In this document: one piece after another, positions 1 to 8,600 of the stretch
Position numbering within the stretch: position 1 is the stretch's first letter
How the letters are laid out: each line of letters opens with the position of its first letter
DNA from: an uncultured bacterium
GTDB lineage: Bacteria; Bacillota_I; Bacilli_A; RF39; UBA660
Assembly: GCA_948433885.1 (NCBI GenBank)
Contig: CAOJEC010000012.1
Span: forward strand, 1 to 34,580
Length of the DNA stretch: 34,580 bases
Direction: 5' to 3'
Made by a program: the position numbers and the translations under genes
Notes under the pieces: model-generated
Told to the model about the DNA's origin: nothing
The model's input: only the letters and a program-made list of their open reading frames with translations
Database searches by the model: none

Positions 1-12
1 ATCCAATTATCA

Positions 13-67
13 TTTAAGGTATTCCAGAAGGGTTACCTATTTTTCTGTTCTTTGACTGAACTGTAAC
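13..67. repeat. Terminal inverted repeat, left copy
   Basis: These 55 bases are the reverse complement of 34526-34580 with one mismatch (position 56). The match stops at base 67; on the other side it may run past the window end, because the right copy reaches the last base. No gene is evident within it. Matching ends are what an assembler leaves when a contig breaks in a multi-copy repeat; a genuine inverted pair flanking an invertible segment is the alternative. Confidence 0.9.
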
Positions 68-140
68 CATTTTTCATGCGTTTATCCTGTGATGAGAGGC
101 GAGCCTATTTACAAAAGCATCGTTTTAAGGTAAAATTACT

Positions 141-1031
141 ATGGTGAACGATATGACTAATATATTGAGGCGAATAAATAGAAACAATTTGGTGCCGAGA
201 ATCATATCTCTACTCATAAGTGCATTCGTATTGACTTTTATTTATAATAAATTTTTGGTAACTAATCAGATAGTAGTCGGCGGTATAAGCGGACTTGCCA
301 TATTGATAGAAAAAGTCTTTCACATAAGCACGACTTTGTTTATAAATGCTTCGAATGTCATCTTAGTCATTTTGAGTTTTGTCATCTTGGGTAAGAGTAA
401 AACTATCGATCAACTTATCGGATGTATAGTCTACATTCTCATGTTGAACGTCACTGCGCCTTTGGCTGACAAGATAGACTTTGCATTCGAATCGCAGATA
501 CTCATGATAATTGTCGTTTCACTCGTGTATGGAGTTTGCAATGGTATAATTTATAGAGCGGGATATTCGACAGGAGGTACGGACTTTTTGTCGCAGATTT
601 TGTCTTTGAAAATGAAAAAATCGATTACTCAAGTCAGCTTGGTGATCTACATTTCTATAATATTGATGAGTGCGTTCATCTTGGAGATTTCTCAAGTTTT
701 GATGTCCATATTCATAATTTATGTCTCCAATAAGATAACCGACGCGGTGCTGTTCGGCATAAGCTCATCAAAAATGGTGTTCATCTTATCTGAACACAAC
801 GACGAAATAGAAGACTTCGTCATGAATAAAATTAAAATAGGTGCTACGGAACTGAAGGTCCGCGGTGGTTATAAAAACGAGCAAAAGCAAATGCTTCTAT
901 GTGTCGTGCACAATACACAGTACGAAAAGTTCAAAGGGAGCATTTTGAAAATGGATCCGACTGCTTTCATAATAACGGATGAGTGTTATGAAGTAAGTGG
1001 TGGAACTAAGTATGCGATTTTACCTTTCTGA
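141..1031 (+). CDS. YitT family membrane protein (DUF2179 C-terminal domain)
   Basis: A 296-residue integral membrane protein. The first ~200 residues hold about five or six hydrophobic helices and the family motif around YSTGGTDF (residues 142-149). The C-terminal ~80 residues are the soluble DUF2179 domain, with VRGGY at 240-244 and a YAILPF end. The substrate of YitT proteins is not established. The start is ambiguous: ATG at 141 has AAGG ten bases upstream, while ATG at 153 has GGTGA five bases upstream. The length is typical of the family. No convincing promoter is seen between the terminal repeat and the gene, so its transcription may begin outside the window. It precedes ftsE but a separate promoter lies between them. 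Confidence 0.9.
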   Translation: MVNDMTNILRRINRNNLVPRIISLLISAFVLTFIYNKFLVTNQIVVGGISGLAILIEKVFHISTTLFINASNVILVILSFVILGKSKTIDQLIGCIVYILMLNVTAPLADKIDFAFESQILMIIVVSLVYGVCNGIIYRAGYSTGGTDFLSQILSLKMKKSITQVSLVIYISIILMSAFILEISQVLMSIFIIYVSNKITDAVLFGISSSKMVFILSEHNDEIEDFVMNKIKIGATELKVRGGYKNEQKQMLLCVVHNTQYEKFKGSILKMDPTAFIITDECYEVSGGTKYAILPF

Positions 1032-1053
1032 TGTCAAATGTAAGTATTTGCCA

Positions 1054-1082
1054 TCGTTAAAAGGGTAGTAATATGTTATAAT
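1054..1082 (+). promoter_or_regulatory. Candidate extended -10 promoter of ftsEX operon
   Basis: TATAAT at 1077-1082 is preceded by TGT (extended -10). The -35 position (1054-1059, TCGTTA) is weak. The ftsE start codon lies about 22 bases downstream. Confidence 0.5.
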
Positions 1083-1104
1083 TTGATATAGGGTGTGATG
1101 TAAA

Positions 1105-1806
1105 TTGAGTTTTATAGAACTACAAAATGTGTATAAAATTTATAAAAATGGTGTGACAGCCATCGCCGATGCCGATTTAAAAATCAAAAAAGGAGATTTC
1201 GTCTTCGTCATCGGACATACGGCGTGTGGTAAGTCTACACTCATCAAGATGTTGTATAGAGAAGAAAAACCTACGAAAGGAAATGTCTTCGTGGGAGGAA
1301 TAAATGTAGCAAAGTTGAAAAACAGTAAAGTGTATAAACTTCGAAGAAAGATCGGTATCGTCTTCCAAGATTACAAACTTTTACCTAAGATGACGGCATA
1401 CGAGAATGTGGCCTTCGTTTTGGAAAGTTATGGATATAAAGCGACCGAAATAAAACCGAAAGTCATCGAAGCCTTGGCGAGAGTCGGACTGAAAGAAAAA
1501 CTTAGAAGTTTTCCCGACGAGATGAGTGGTGGAGAGCAACAAAGAGTCTGCATTGCTCGTGCGATAGTCAATAAACCGAAAGTTCTCGTTTGTGATGAGC
1601 CTACGGGAAATTTGGATCCGGAAACTTCTAAAGAAATTATGAAAGTCATCGAAGATATAAACAAAGAGATGGGAACTACGATCATCATGGCGACCCATGA
1701 CAAAGACATAGTCAACAGGATGAAGAAAAGAGTAGTCGTTATCGAGAATGGATGTATCGTAGGAGATTACGAGAAAGGAAGTTATAAAGTAGATGAAGCC
1801 CATTAG
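1105..1806 (+). CDS. ftsE: Cell division ATP-binding protein FtsE
   Basis: A 233-residue ABC ATPase that partners FtsX at the septum and powers activation of a cell-wall hydrolase. Visible motifs are Walker A GHTACGKST (37-45), Q-loop FQD (Q88), signature MSGGEQQR (140-147), Walker B VLVCDEPTGNLD (160-171) and the H-loop histidine (H198). The start is TTG, preceded by GGGTGTGATG. The Walker A loop HTAC replaces the usual PSGA but keeps the GxxxxGKST pattern. The gene overlaps ftsX by 14 bases, so the two are translationally coupled. Family assignment rests on the motifs and on the ftsX neighbour. Confidence 0.96.
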   Translation: MSFIELQNVYKIYKNGVTAIADADLKIKKGDFVFVIGHTACGKSTLIKMLYREEKPTKGNVFVGGINVAKLKNSKVYKLRRKIGIVFQDYKLLPKMTAYENVAFVLESYGYKATEIKPKVIEALARVGLKEKLRSFPDEMSGGEQQRVCIARAIVNKPKVLVCDEPTGNLDPETSKEIMKVIEDINKEMGTTIIMATHDKDIVNRMKKRVVVIENGCIVGDYEKGSYKVDEAH

Positions 1807-2692
1807 AATTTTAGGTAGAAGTATATCTAGTGCCTTCAAAAGCGTAGTGCGTAATTTTAGTCTCAGTGTTGCTTCTATCTCTTGTATAATTATCACACTG
1901 ATCATCGTCTCATTTGCTATCTTATTGAGTGTCAATGTCAACAATTTCACCAAAAGTATAGAAAGCGATTTGACGATCGTCGTCTTTGCCAAAGAAGGTA
2001 CGGTAAAAGAAAATGTCGATACCCTCAAAAAGGAGATCGACTCTATTCCAAATGTCGTGGACATCGAATATAAGAGCAAAGAAGATTTAAAAAATGAAAT
2101 GAAAAGGGAGAATGAAACTTACAAGAATATCATCGATAAATGGGGCGACGAGGTCAATCCACTTCCCGATAGTTTCATCATCACGGTCGAGAAGATCGAA
2201 GATATAAAAGAGACAGCTAGTACGATTCAGAATCTCGAGCATGTAGATGCGGTTAGATATGGCGAAGGAGTCGTAGAGAATTTAGTAGATGTGTTCGGAA
2301 TAATAAGAAATATCACCATAGTCGCGGTGATCGCATTGATTTTCGTCACAGCATTCTTGATTAGCAATACGATCAAGATTACGATCTACAGTAGAAAAAA
2401 TGAAATAGACATCATGAGACTAGTCGGAACTTCCAATACGGTCATAAGATTACCTTTTTTGTTCGAAGGGTTGTTCTTAGGGGTTATCGGAAGTATCATA
2501 CCTGTTTTGTGTACAATATACGGTTATGTTCTTCTTTACGATAAGATGGGCGGAGTATTGTTCACGGACATAATGCCTCTCATATCGCCTTACAATTTCG
2601 TATTCAAAGTCAGTGGAGTGTTGATCATCATAGGAGCTTTGGTCGGCATGTACGGAAGTTATAAATCCGTTAGAAAGTATTTGAAGATATGA
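1793..2692 (+). CDS. ftsX: Cell division protein FtsX
   Basis: A 299-residue FtsX permease-like protein. It has an N-terminal membrane helix (about 22-47), an extracellular loop of ~120 residues (48-170) that in this family contacts the wall hydrolase, then three further helices (about 173-195, 220-245, 270-292). The motif NTIKITIYSRKNEIDIMRLVG after the second helix is typical of FtsX. Start ATG 1793 has AAAGGAAG ten bases upstream inside ftsE. Its stop overlaps the ATG of the next gene (ATGA, 2689-2692), giving a tight three-gene unit. It does not itself transport a known substrate; it relays FtsE ATP hydrolysis across the membrane. Confidence 0.96.
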   Translation: MKPIRILGRSISSAFKSVVRNFSLSVASISCIIITLIIVSFAILLSVNVNNFTKSIESDLTIVVFAKEGTVKENVDTLKKEIDSIPNVVDIEYKSKEDLKNEMKRENETYKNIIDKWGDEVNPLPDSFIITVEKIEDIKETASTIQNLEHVDAVRYGEGVVENLVDVFGIIRNITIVAVIALIFVTAFLISNTIKITIYSRKNEIDIMRLVGTSNTVIRLPFLFEGLFLGVIGSIIPVLCTIYGYVLLYDKMGGVLFTDIMPLISPYNFVFKVSGVLIIIGALVGMYGSYKSVRKYLKI

Positions 2693-3927
2693 AAAAGAAA
2701 TTAAAAAGGGTCGGTTTGGTTTTGTTGATTACAGCAATGGTAATTCCCTGTTTTAAAGATCCTGTCGAAGTCGACGCGGCTACCAATGCCAAGACAATTG
2801 CCGAACTTCGCAAGGAGTTGAATGCTTACAAAGCAAAAAAACAACAAGCCAGTTCGAATCAAACTTTGACTCAAAATCAGATCAATCAAAACAAAAATTC
2901 CATCGCAGCAAAGCAAACAGAAATAGAAACTAGTAATAGAAAGATCGAGGAAGCGACAGCCAAGATCGGCGAACTCGAAGTAGAAATAGAAGATACCGAA
3001 GAAAAGATCAAAGAACTCATCCGTCAGGAAGCCATCGCGGATGGTGACAATGTGTATTTGGAATATGTCTTCGGTGCTAAAAACGTATCCGATTTCATAA
3101 TTCGTTATAGTGTAAGCGAAAAGATGGCTGCCTATAATGAAGGTATGATAAACGATTTCGAAAGTAAAATAAAAGAAAACGAGCAATTGAAAGTAGATTT
3201 GGCAAATAGAAAAGTAGAACTAGCGAATCAAATTACTTCGTTAGAAGATTCTTTGGCTTCTCTAGGAAATCAATTGAACACTTTTGTCAAAGAAGCATTG
3301 GATTCCGATAAAGAAATTGCTGCGATCGAAAAATTGATAAAACAATATCAAGATGAAGGTTGTGGTGAAAACGATTTGATAAGCACTTGCTCAAAGATGC
3401 AAAGTGATACAGGGTTCTTGAGACCACTTACATTCGGAGTTAGAACTAGTAACTTTGGATATCGTATCAATCCGGTTACCGGTGCCAAGTACGATTTCCA
3501 TTCGGGAGTCGACATCGGAGGAAATCGTGAGGGGACTCCTATATATTCGACAGCCAACGGTAAAGTAGCTATGGTCATCAATCGTTCTAGTTGTGGTGGT
3601 AACCAAGTTTATATTCACCATACCATAAATGGAGTTCAATATACTTCGACTTACATGCACATGTTGAAAATAAATGTCAAAGTAGGAGATATAGTGACTA
3701 ATAGAACTGTCATCGGAACAGTCGGTGGTACTTCTACTTCTACTTCTTGGGGTGGATACGATAGATGTACGACGGGTGCTCACTTGCACTTCAGTTTAGC
3801 TAAGGGATGGTACGGAGTGACTTATATGTATTATTCTCAATGGGTTGCAAATCTCGTCGATCCGGGAGCTAAACAGTATGCCAATATCCCAGGATACGGA
3901 TTATATTTCAATTCGAGAAGTTGGTGA
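2689..3927 (+). CDS. M23 (LytM) peptidoglycan endopeptidase with coiled coil, EnvC-like
   Basis: A secreted 412-residue protein, the likely hydrolase controlled by FtsEX. A signal peptide covers residues 1-30 (KKK, a hydrophobic run, then VDA cleavage site). Residues ~35-235 are Gln/Glu/Lys-rich coiled coil, as in EnvC and pneumococcal PcsB. The catalytic LytM domain occupies about 245-400. Its zinc ligands are all present: H271 and D275 (HSGVD), and H367 in HLHF (365-368), with H365 as the partner. Here the active metallopeptidase replaces the CHAP domain of PcsB. It shares a four-base overlap with ftsX. Because the metal site is intact it is predicted to be catalytic, unlike E. coli EnvC, which is an activator only. 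Confidence 0.93.
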   Translation: MKKKLKRVGLVLLITAMVIPCFKDPVEVDAATNAKTIAELRKELNAYKAKKQQASSNQTLTQNQINQNKNSIAAKQTEIETSNRKIEEATAKIGELEVEIEDTEEKIKELIRQEAIADGDNVYLEYVFGAKNVSDFIIRYSVSEKMAAYNEGMINDFESKIKENEQLKVDLANRKVELANQITSLEDSLASLGNQLNTFVKEALDSDKEIAAIEKLIKQYQDEGCGENDLISTCSKMQSDTGFLRPLTFGVRTSNFGYRINPVTGAKYDFHSGVDIGGNREGTPIYSTANGKVAMVINRSSCGGNQVYIHHTINGVQYTSTYMHMLKINVKVGDIVTNRTVIGTVGGTSTSTSWGGYDRCTTGAHLHFSLAKGWYGVTYMYYSQWVANLVDPGAKQYANIPGYGLYFNSRSW

Positions 3928-3930
3928 TAA

Positions 3931-3958
3931 AACTTGCTGGAAAGGCAAGTTTTTTTCT
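3931..3958 (+). terminator. Terminator of ftsEX-M23 operon
   Basis: Stem AACTTGC/GCAAGTT with a seven-base loop, followed by seven or more T. It begins three bases after the M23 stop codon. Confidence 0.85.
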
Positions 3959-4010
3959 TTATATAATATATAATCTATGATAGAATATACTTTGTTGAGA
4001 GGTCGATTTT

Positions 4011-4781
4011 ATGAAGTCAGTAATCAAACATATTTTTAATAAAAGAGCGATTTTGATCTTTTTGATCGGATTGGCTTTCGTACTTTCTGTCGTGTCTTTG
4101 AGAATTTATTTCAGCAATTTGGATAAAACGGTCAGCGATCTTTTGAATAAGAAGGAAATTGTTTACGAGACAAAAAATAACGAGGTCAACAAGAACGGTT
4201 TTTATGTCGCCAATTTGGTGGACGATTTGAGGGAACTTGTCGAAAAGAAGAAACTCTCGACATTGACTTACGAGTTCGAAAATGAAAGCTTTTATTTTGA
4301 TATCAGAGTACTATATGACGAGGAGGGAAATCCGAGTTTCGAAATCGAGAAAATAGGATGCCCAGAATATCAAATCAATGCACGCATGAACATGAGAGAC
4401 GTCGAGTCTATAGAGTATCGTACAGGTAATCCCGATAAATCGACCGTATTGAAAATAAATCAAAAATACAATACCGATTATTTTGCGATGACATTGAAGA
4501 CGTATTATTTCTTGGGAAACGACATAGAGTCCATAAGTTATAAGGATGATCATTTCTATTATATGACTTACAATCCCAATTACAAATCTTTGGAAGAAGC
4601 AGACAGTTGTTCTAAGGCGGTTACTTCTAAAATAGACGGATTCAGTACGAAACACTACTACTATAAATATGGCAAGATAAACTTCTTATCGGATTATTAT
4701 CAAAAGTTGGCATCTAAAACGTTTACTGTGAAAAACAAGTGTGATGAATTATTTGAGAAGGTTAAAGATAATGAGTCATAG
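4011..4781 (+). CDS. Membrane-anchored protein of unknown function
   Basis: A 256-residue protein I do not recognise. Residues ~1-12 are basic and 13-34 form one hydrophobic helix, so the rest is predicted to lie outside the membrane. There is no lipobox. The exterior part is rich in Tyr, Asp, Lys and Asn, has four Cys (C117, C201, C244 and one nearby may vary by start) and no motif I can name. The ATG has GAGAGG upstream, and an AT-rich stretch with TGATAGAAT (about 3977) could be its promoter. It lies between two terminated units, ftsEX and pheST, and seems monocistronic. Confidence is in the gene being real, not in a role. Confidence 0.75.
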   Translation: MKSVIKHIFNKRAILIFLIGLAFVLSVVSLRIYFSNLDKTVSDLLNKKEIVYETKNNEVNKNGFYVANLVDDLRELVEKKKLSTLTYEFENESFYFDIRVLYDEEGNPSFEIEKIGCPEYQINARMNMRDVESIEYRTGNPDKSTVLKINQKYNTDYFAMTLKTYYFLGNDIESISYKDDHFYYMTYNPNYKSLEEADSCSKAVTSKIDGFSTKHYYYKYGKINFLSDYYQKLASKTFTVKNKCDELFEKVKDNES

Positions 4782-4785
4782 GAGA

Positions 4786-4814
4786 TTGAATATTTAAAAT
4801 AAATATGCTACAAT
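4786..4814 (+). promoter_or_regulatory. Promoter of the pheST T-box transcript
   Basis: TTGAAT (4786-4791), 17-base spacer, TACAAT (4809-4814) preceded by TGC (extended -10). It lies immediately after the preceding gene. Confidence 0.8.
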
Positions 4815-4824
4815 ACATTTGTCA

Positions 4825-5041
4825 TTTGCGAAGATTGCGAATTTAGTAGAAATCTTTATACTTTCTAGAGAGTGACACATAATGCTGAGAGTGTCATAAG
4901 TCGATGAAGAATTTCGAATTTCGATCGCATGAGCAAACCGTCGTGTGGGGCGTTAACCTACAAATACGAGTGCTAGATTTTCTAGAATTAGGGTGGTACC
5001 GCGGATTATGAATGATTCGTCCCTTAGATCTAGAATTTTTT
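4825..5041 (+). promoter_or_regulatory. T-box riboswitch (tRNA-Phe responsive) with terminator
   Basis: The leader carries the T-box core AGGGTGGTACCGCGG at 4990-5004. An upstream AGAGAG (about 4868) and GCTGAGAG (4884-4891) match Stem I landmarks. A TTC Phe specifier is available at 4913-4915 or 4920-4922, inside GAATTTCGAATTTCG. The terminator pairs TTCTAGA (4980-4986) with TCTAGAA (5029-5035), followed by T residues. Uncharged tRNA-Phe should pair with the specifier and T-box and favour antitermination, so pheST is expressed when phenylalanyl-tRNA is scarce. The matching tRNA-Phe(GAA) is in this same window at 30266. I cannot choose between the two TTC codons without folding. Confidence 0.95.
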
Positions 5042-5059
5042 TAATGGAGGAAGGTTTTT

Positions 5060-6097
5060 ATGAAAGAAAAAAAAGATAAGATCATACGAGATTTAGAAGA
5101 TGCTTTGAGTAGTGTTTCTAATGCCGTAGAACTCTATGAAGTGAAGGCTGAATTCTTGGGTAAAAAGGGATGTGTGACCGAATTATCGGCGTCTCTCAAA
5201 ACGATGAGTCCCGAGGAGAAAAAGAACTTCGGTAAGAAGTTGAATGAACTCAAAACGGCAGTCGAGGAGAAGTTGACTATCAAAGGAAAAGAGATCGAAA
5301 ATAGAATCTTGAATGAAAAATTGGAAAAAGAGAAGATCGACGTTACTTTACCGGGTATGCAAATCAAATGTGGCTCTCCGAATATTTTGGAAGGATTGAT
5401 CGAAAGTTTGGAAGAACTGTTCATGACGATGGGTTACGATGTAGTAGAAGGTCCGGAAGTCGAAAAGGATCTTTACAACTTCGAATTATTGAATTTACCT
5501 AAAGGTCATCCCGCCCGTGATGCACAAGATACATTTTATGTAAAAGATGACGAATTGCTTCTTCGCAGTCAAACTAGTCCCGTGCAAGTTAGAACGATGC
5601 TTGCGAATGAGGAGAAGGGACCAATTAGAGTCATTTGTCCTGGTAAAACTTATCGACGCGACGACGATGATGCGACTCATTCTCATCAATTTACTCAGAT
5701 GGAAGGACTACTCATCGACAAGGGTGTGAGTTTGGCCGACCTCAAGGGAACTTTCGATATTATTGCCAAATTTTTGTTCGGCGAGAATGTCGACACGAGA
5801 TTTAGAAGTTCGTTTTACCCATTCACTGAGCCTAGTGTCGAATTGGATGTCAGCTGTTTCAACTGTGGAGGAGAAGGATGTCCAATATGTAAATCTACGG
5901 GATGGATCACTGTAGGGGGAGCCGGAATGGTACATCCTAAAGTTCTTTCGAACTGTGGATACGATCCCGATACGATGTCGGGGTTCGCATTCGGTTTCGG
6001 TATAGAACGTTTAGCTATGTTGAAGTACGGAGTAACCGATGTGAGAATGTTTTATACGAACGATTTGAGAACGAACTGTGATAGGAAGGATGTGTAA
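5060..6097 (+). CDS. pheS: Phenylalanine--tRNA ligase alpha subunit
   Basis: A 345-residue class II aminoacyl-tRNA synthetase catalytic subunit (alpha2beta2 enzyme, cytoplasm). The N-terminal ~95 residues form the coiled-coil arm that binds tRNA. Class II motif 2 region is seen in GHPARDAQDTFYV and THSHQFTQMEGL. Motif 3 is FGFGIERLAMLKYGV near the C-terminus. A four-Cys segment CFNCGGEGCPIC before TGWITVGGAGMVHP is common in Firmicutes PheS. The start ATG follows GGAGGAAGG. It is controlled by the T-box upstream and is followed two bases later by pheT. Confidence 0.98.
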   Translation: MKEKKDKIIRDLEDALSSVSNAVELYEVKAEFLGKKGCVTELSASLKTMSPEEKKNFGKKLNELKTAVEEKLTIKGKEIENRILNEKLEKEKIDVTLPGMQIKCGSPNILEGLIESLEELFMTMGYDVVEGPEVEKDLYNFELLNLPKGHPARDAQDTFYVKDDELLLRSQTSPVQVRTMLANEEKGPIRVICPGKTYRRDDDDATHSHQFTQMEGLLIDKGVSLADLKGTFDIIAKFLFGENVDTRFRSSFYPFTEPSVELDVSCFNCGGEGCPICKSTGWITVGGAGMVHPKVLSNCGYDPDTMSGFAFGFGIERLAMLKYGVTDVRMFYTNDLRTNCDRKDV

Positions 6098-6099
6098 TT

Positions 6100-8478
6100 A
6101 TGATGCGAATTAGTACTAATTGGTTGAACGATTATGTCGATATAAGTGACGAAAACTTGAAAGAGTTGGCTTTGAAGGTTACGAATGCCGGAGTCAATGT
6201 CGAGACAGTCGAGGAATACAGCAATCCTTTGCTCGTCGTCGGTCAATTGTTGGATGTTTTTGATCATCCCGATTCCGATCATTTGCACGTCTGCAAGGTC
6301 GATGTTCGCGATGAAGTTTTACAAATCATATGTGGTGCACCTAATGTTCAAAAGAAGATGAAGGTGATAGTTGCCAAAAATGGATGTGTACTTCCCGATG
6401 GGACGCAGATCAAGAATACTGTCATGCGTGGTGTCGAGTCACAAGGTATGCTTTGTGCTTTGATGGAGTTGGATCTAGAAGAGAATACGCCTGAAAATTA
6501 TGAAAAAGGAATTTGTAAGTTGCCCGATGAGGCTCTTGTGGGAAGCAATCCTTACAATTATTTGGGCTTCGACGACACGATATTCAACTTGGATTTGAAT
6601 CCGAATAGAGAAGCAGATTGTACGAATCATATCGGTTTTGCATACGAAGTAGCAGCGGTTTTGGGAAAGAAAGTCGAGAAACCGGAGACGAAGTGTAAAA
6701 CTATAGATGCCGACGTGAACGACGAGTTGGATGTTCAAGTCATAACTGACAATTGTACTATGTACAATGCTAGAAAGGTCAAGAACGTCGTCATCAAGGA
6801 AAGTCCCGATTTTATCAAAGAGAGACTCATCAATTGTGGTATGAGACCGATCAACAATGTAGTAGATATAAGTAACTATATAATGCTCGAATACGGTCAA
6901 CCACTTCATTTCTTCGACGCGGCTAAGTTGGGCAAACATATCTTAGTGAGAATGGCCGAGAAGGGCGAAACGATAGTAACTTTAGATGGTGTCGAACGCA
7001 AGTTATGTGAAGAAGACATTTTGATAACAGACGGGGATAATCCCGTATGTGTCGCCGGAGTTATGGGTGGTGCGAACAGTGGTATCGACGAGTCTACTAA
7101 GGATGTCGTCATCGAGGCTGCTATATTCGATCCTTTGAAAATAAGATATACTTCGAAGAGATTGGATTTGAAGAGTGAGGCTAGTAGAAGATACGAACAT
7201 GGTCTCAATTATGAGTATACTTTGGAGGCGATCGATAGAGCTTGTTATCTATTGGAGAAATATGCCGATGCGGAAGTCTTGACGGGAGTCATCACTCACG
7301 ACATAGTCGACAAAACTCCTCGAGTCGCGAAAGTTACTCTTTCGAAAATCAATTCACTCTTGGGACTCGATATCAGTTTGGATGAAGCCAAAAAGTGTTT
7401 TAACAATTTGATGTTTCCTTTCGAATTGAAAGGCGAAGAATTCACTGTGACGATTCCAAATAGACGCAACGACGTTGCAATGCGCGAAGATTTAGTCGAG
7501 GAAGTTGGAAGACTTTACGGTTATCAACATTTGGAAAATAGTATGCCCGATTTGGAAATTCGTCGAGGAACATATGTCGGTAATATCGCTTTGAGAAAAG
7601 CGGTGTCCAAAAGATTACGTGCATTAGGGTTGAATGAAACGAGAACTTATTCTTTGATAAGTCCCGAGATGGACGAAATGTTTGCATACGAGAAGAAACA
7701 GTCGATTCCTCTTTTGAAGCCTATGAGTGTCGATAAGAGTATCATAAGACAATCTATTTTACCTTCTTTGAAGAATGTCTTAGAATACAATGTTGCTAGA
7801 GGCGTCAAAGATGTCAACATTTATGAAATAGCTAACACTTATTCGAATGTCGAGGAAGAAGATACGAAATTGGCAATTTTGATGAGTGGAGAATACATGA
7901 GCAATACATGGCAAGGTGTTCATGTCAAATCCGATTTCTATTGTCTCAAGGGAATTGTATCCAATTTATTCGAGTATTTAGGATATCAAGATAGATATTC
8001 ATTCGTACCTTGCTCGGAAATTCCCGACATGCATCCGGGTGCGACAGCTTTAATAAATATAGATAATAGACCTGTCGGATACATGGGAAGAGTTCATCCT
8101 AGTTTGATCAAAAAGGAAACGTACGTTTTGGAGTTATCTCTTACGACTGTCGCTTCTAAGAAAACGAGATCTTATAAGTACAAAGAGCAAAACAAATTCC
8201 CTAGCATAGTCAAGGATGTGGCGTTCGTCATGCCTAAGACGATGAATTCATTAGAAGTAGAAAAAGAAATCCGTCGTTCTAGTGGTAAGCTATTGAAGAA
8301 CATAGCCGTATTCGATGTTTATGTAGGAGAAAATGTCAAAGAAGACGAAAAGTCGATAGCTTATTCGTTGACGTTCGGGGACGAGACGAGAACTTTAACT
8401 AGTGAAGAAGTAAATGAACTTTTCAACAAGGTCATAGAAGAGGTCACTAAAAAATTGAATTTGACTATAAGAAATTAG
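6100..8478 (+). CDS. pheT: Phenylalanine--tRNA ligase beta subunit
   Basis: A 792-residue beta subunit of the PheRS tetramer, of normal bacterial length. Domains in order are: N-terminal segment, EMAP-like tRNA-binding fold (about 40-150, including CGAPNV), B3/B4 editing domain with the GVMGG motif (about 210-380), B5 (about 405-475, with NRRNDV), the inactive class II-like core, and a C-terminal ferredoxin-fold anticodon-binding domain (about 700-792, KFPSIVKDVAFV). The start could be ATG 6100 or the next codon ATG 6103; both follow AGGAAGGATGTG. It is co-transcribed with pheS. Confidence 0.98.
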   Translation: MMRISTNWLNDYVDISDENLKELALKVTNAGVNVETVEEYSNPLLVVGQLLDVFDHPDSDHLHVCKVDVRDEVLQIICGAPNVQKKMKVIVAKNGCVLPDGTQIKNTVMRGVESQGMLCALMELDLEENTPENYEKGICKLPDEALVGSNPYNYLGFDDTIFNLDLNPNREADCTNHIGFAYEVAAVLGKKVEKPETKCKTIDADVNDELDVQVITDNCTMYNARKVKNVVIKESPDFIKERLINCGMRPINNVVDISNYIMLEYGQPLHFFDAAKLGKHILVRMAEKGETIVTLDGVERKLCEEDILITDGDNPVCVAGVMGGANSGIDESTKDVVIEAAIFDPLKIRYTSKRLDLKSEASRRYEHGLNYEYTLEAIDRACYLLEKYADAEVLTGVITHDIVDKTPRVAKVTLSKINSLLGLDISLDEAKKCFNNLMFPFELKGEEFTVTIPNRRNDVAMREDLVEEVGRLYGYQHLENSMPDLEIRRGTYVGNIALRKAVSKRLRALGLNETRTYSLISPEMDEMFAYEKKQSIPLLKPMSVDKSIIRQSILPSLKNVLEYNVARGVKDVNIYEIANTYSNVEEEDTKLAILMSGEYMSNTWQGVHVKSDFYCLKGIVSNLFEYLGYQDRYSFVPCSEIPDMHPGATALINIDNRPVGYMGRVHPSLIKKETYVLELSLTTVASKKTRSYKYKEQNKFPSIVKDVAFVMPKTMNSLEVEKEIRRSSGKLLKNIAVFDVYVGENVKEDEKSIAYSLTFGDETRTLTSEEVNELFNKVIEEVTKKLNLTIRN

Positions 8479-8486
8479 TCGATAAG

Positions 8487-8511
8487 AAAAGTGCACGATA
8501 GGCACTTTTTT
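8487..8511 (+). terminator. Terminator of pheST
   Basis: Stem AAAAGTGC/GCACTTTT with a seven-base loop, then T residues, nine bases after the pheT stop. Confidence 0.85.
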
Positions 8512-8527
8512 ATCATGAAAAAAATGC

Positions 8528-8556
8528 TTACACAAAATTTTTAATTGTGCTATACT
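8528..8556 (+). promoter_or_regulatory. Promoter of the MATE-kinase gene
   Basis: TTACAC (8528-8533), 17-base spacer, TATACT (8551-8556) preceded by TGC. Confidence 0.75.
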
Positions 8557-8600
8557 GATCGAGGTCTTTTAAAAGAGACAATTCATGAGGAGGTAAAATT

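Noticed and set aside
73-87. 15-base identity with 13351-13365 as an interspersed element
   Set aside because: One 15-base match is near chance level for a 34-kb AT-rich window, and the pairing arm present at 13327 is absent at the start of the window.
1381-2079. A 232-codon minus-strand frame across ftsE and ftsX
   Set aside because: It is antisense to two well-defined genes, lacks a ribosome site and resembles no protein; it is a by-product of the codon bias in core genes.
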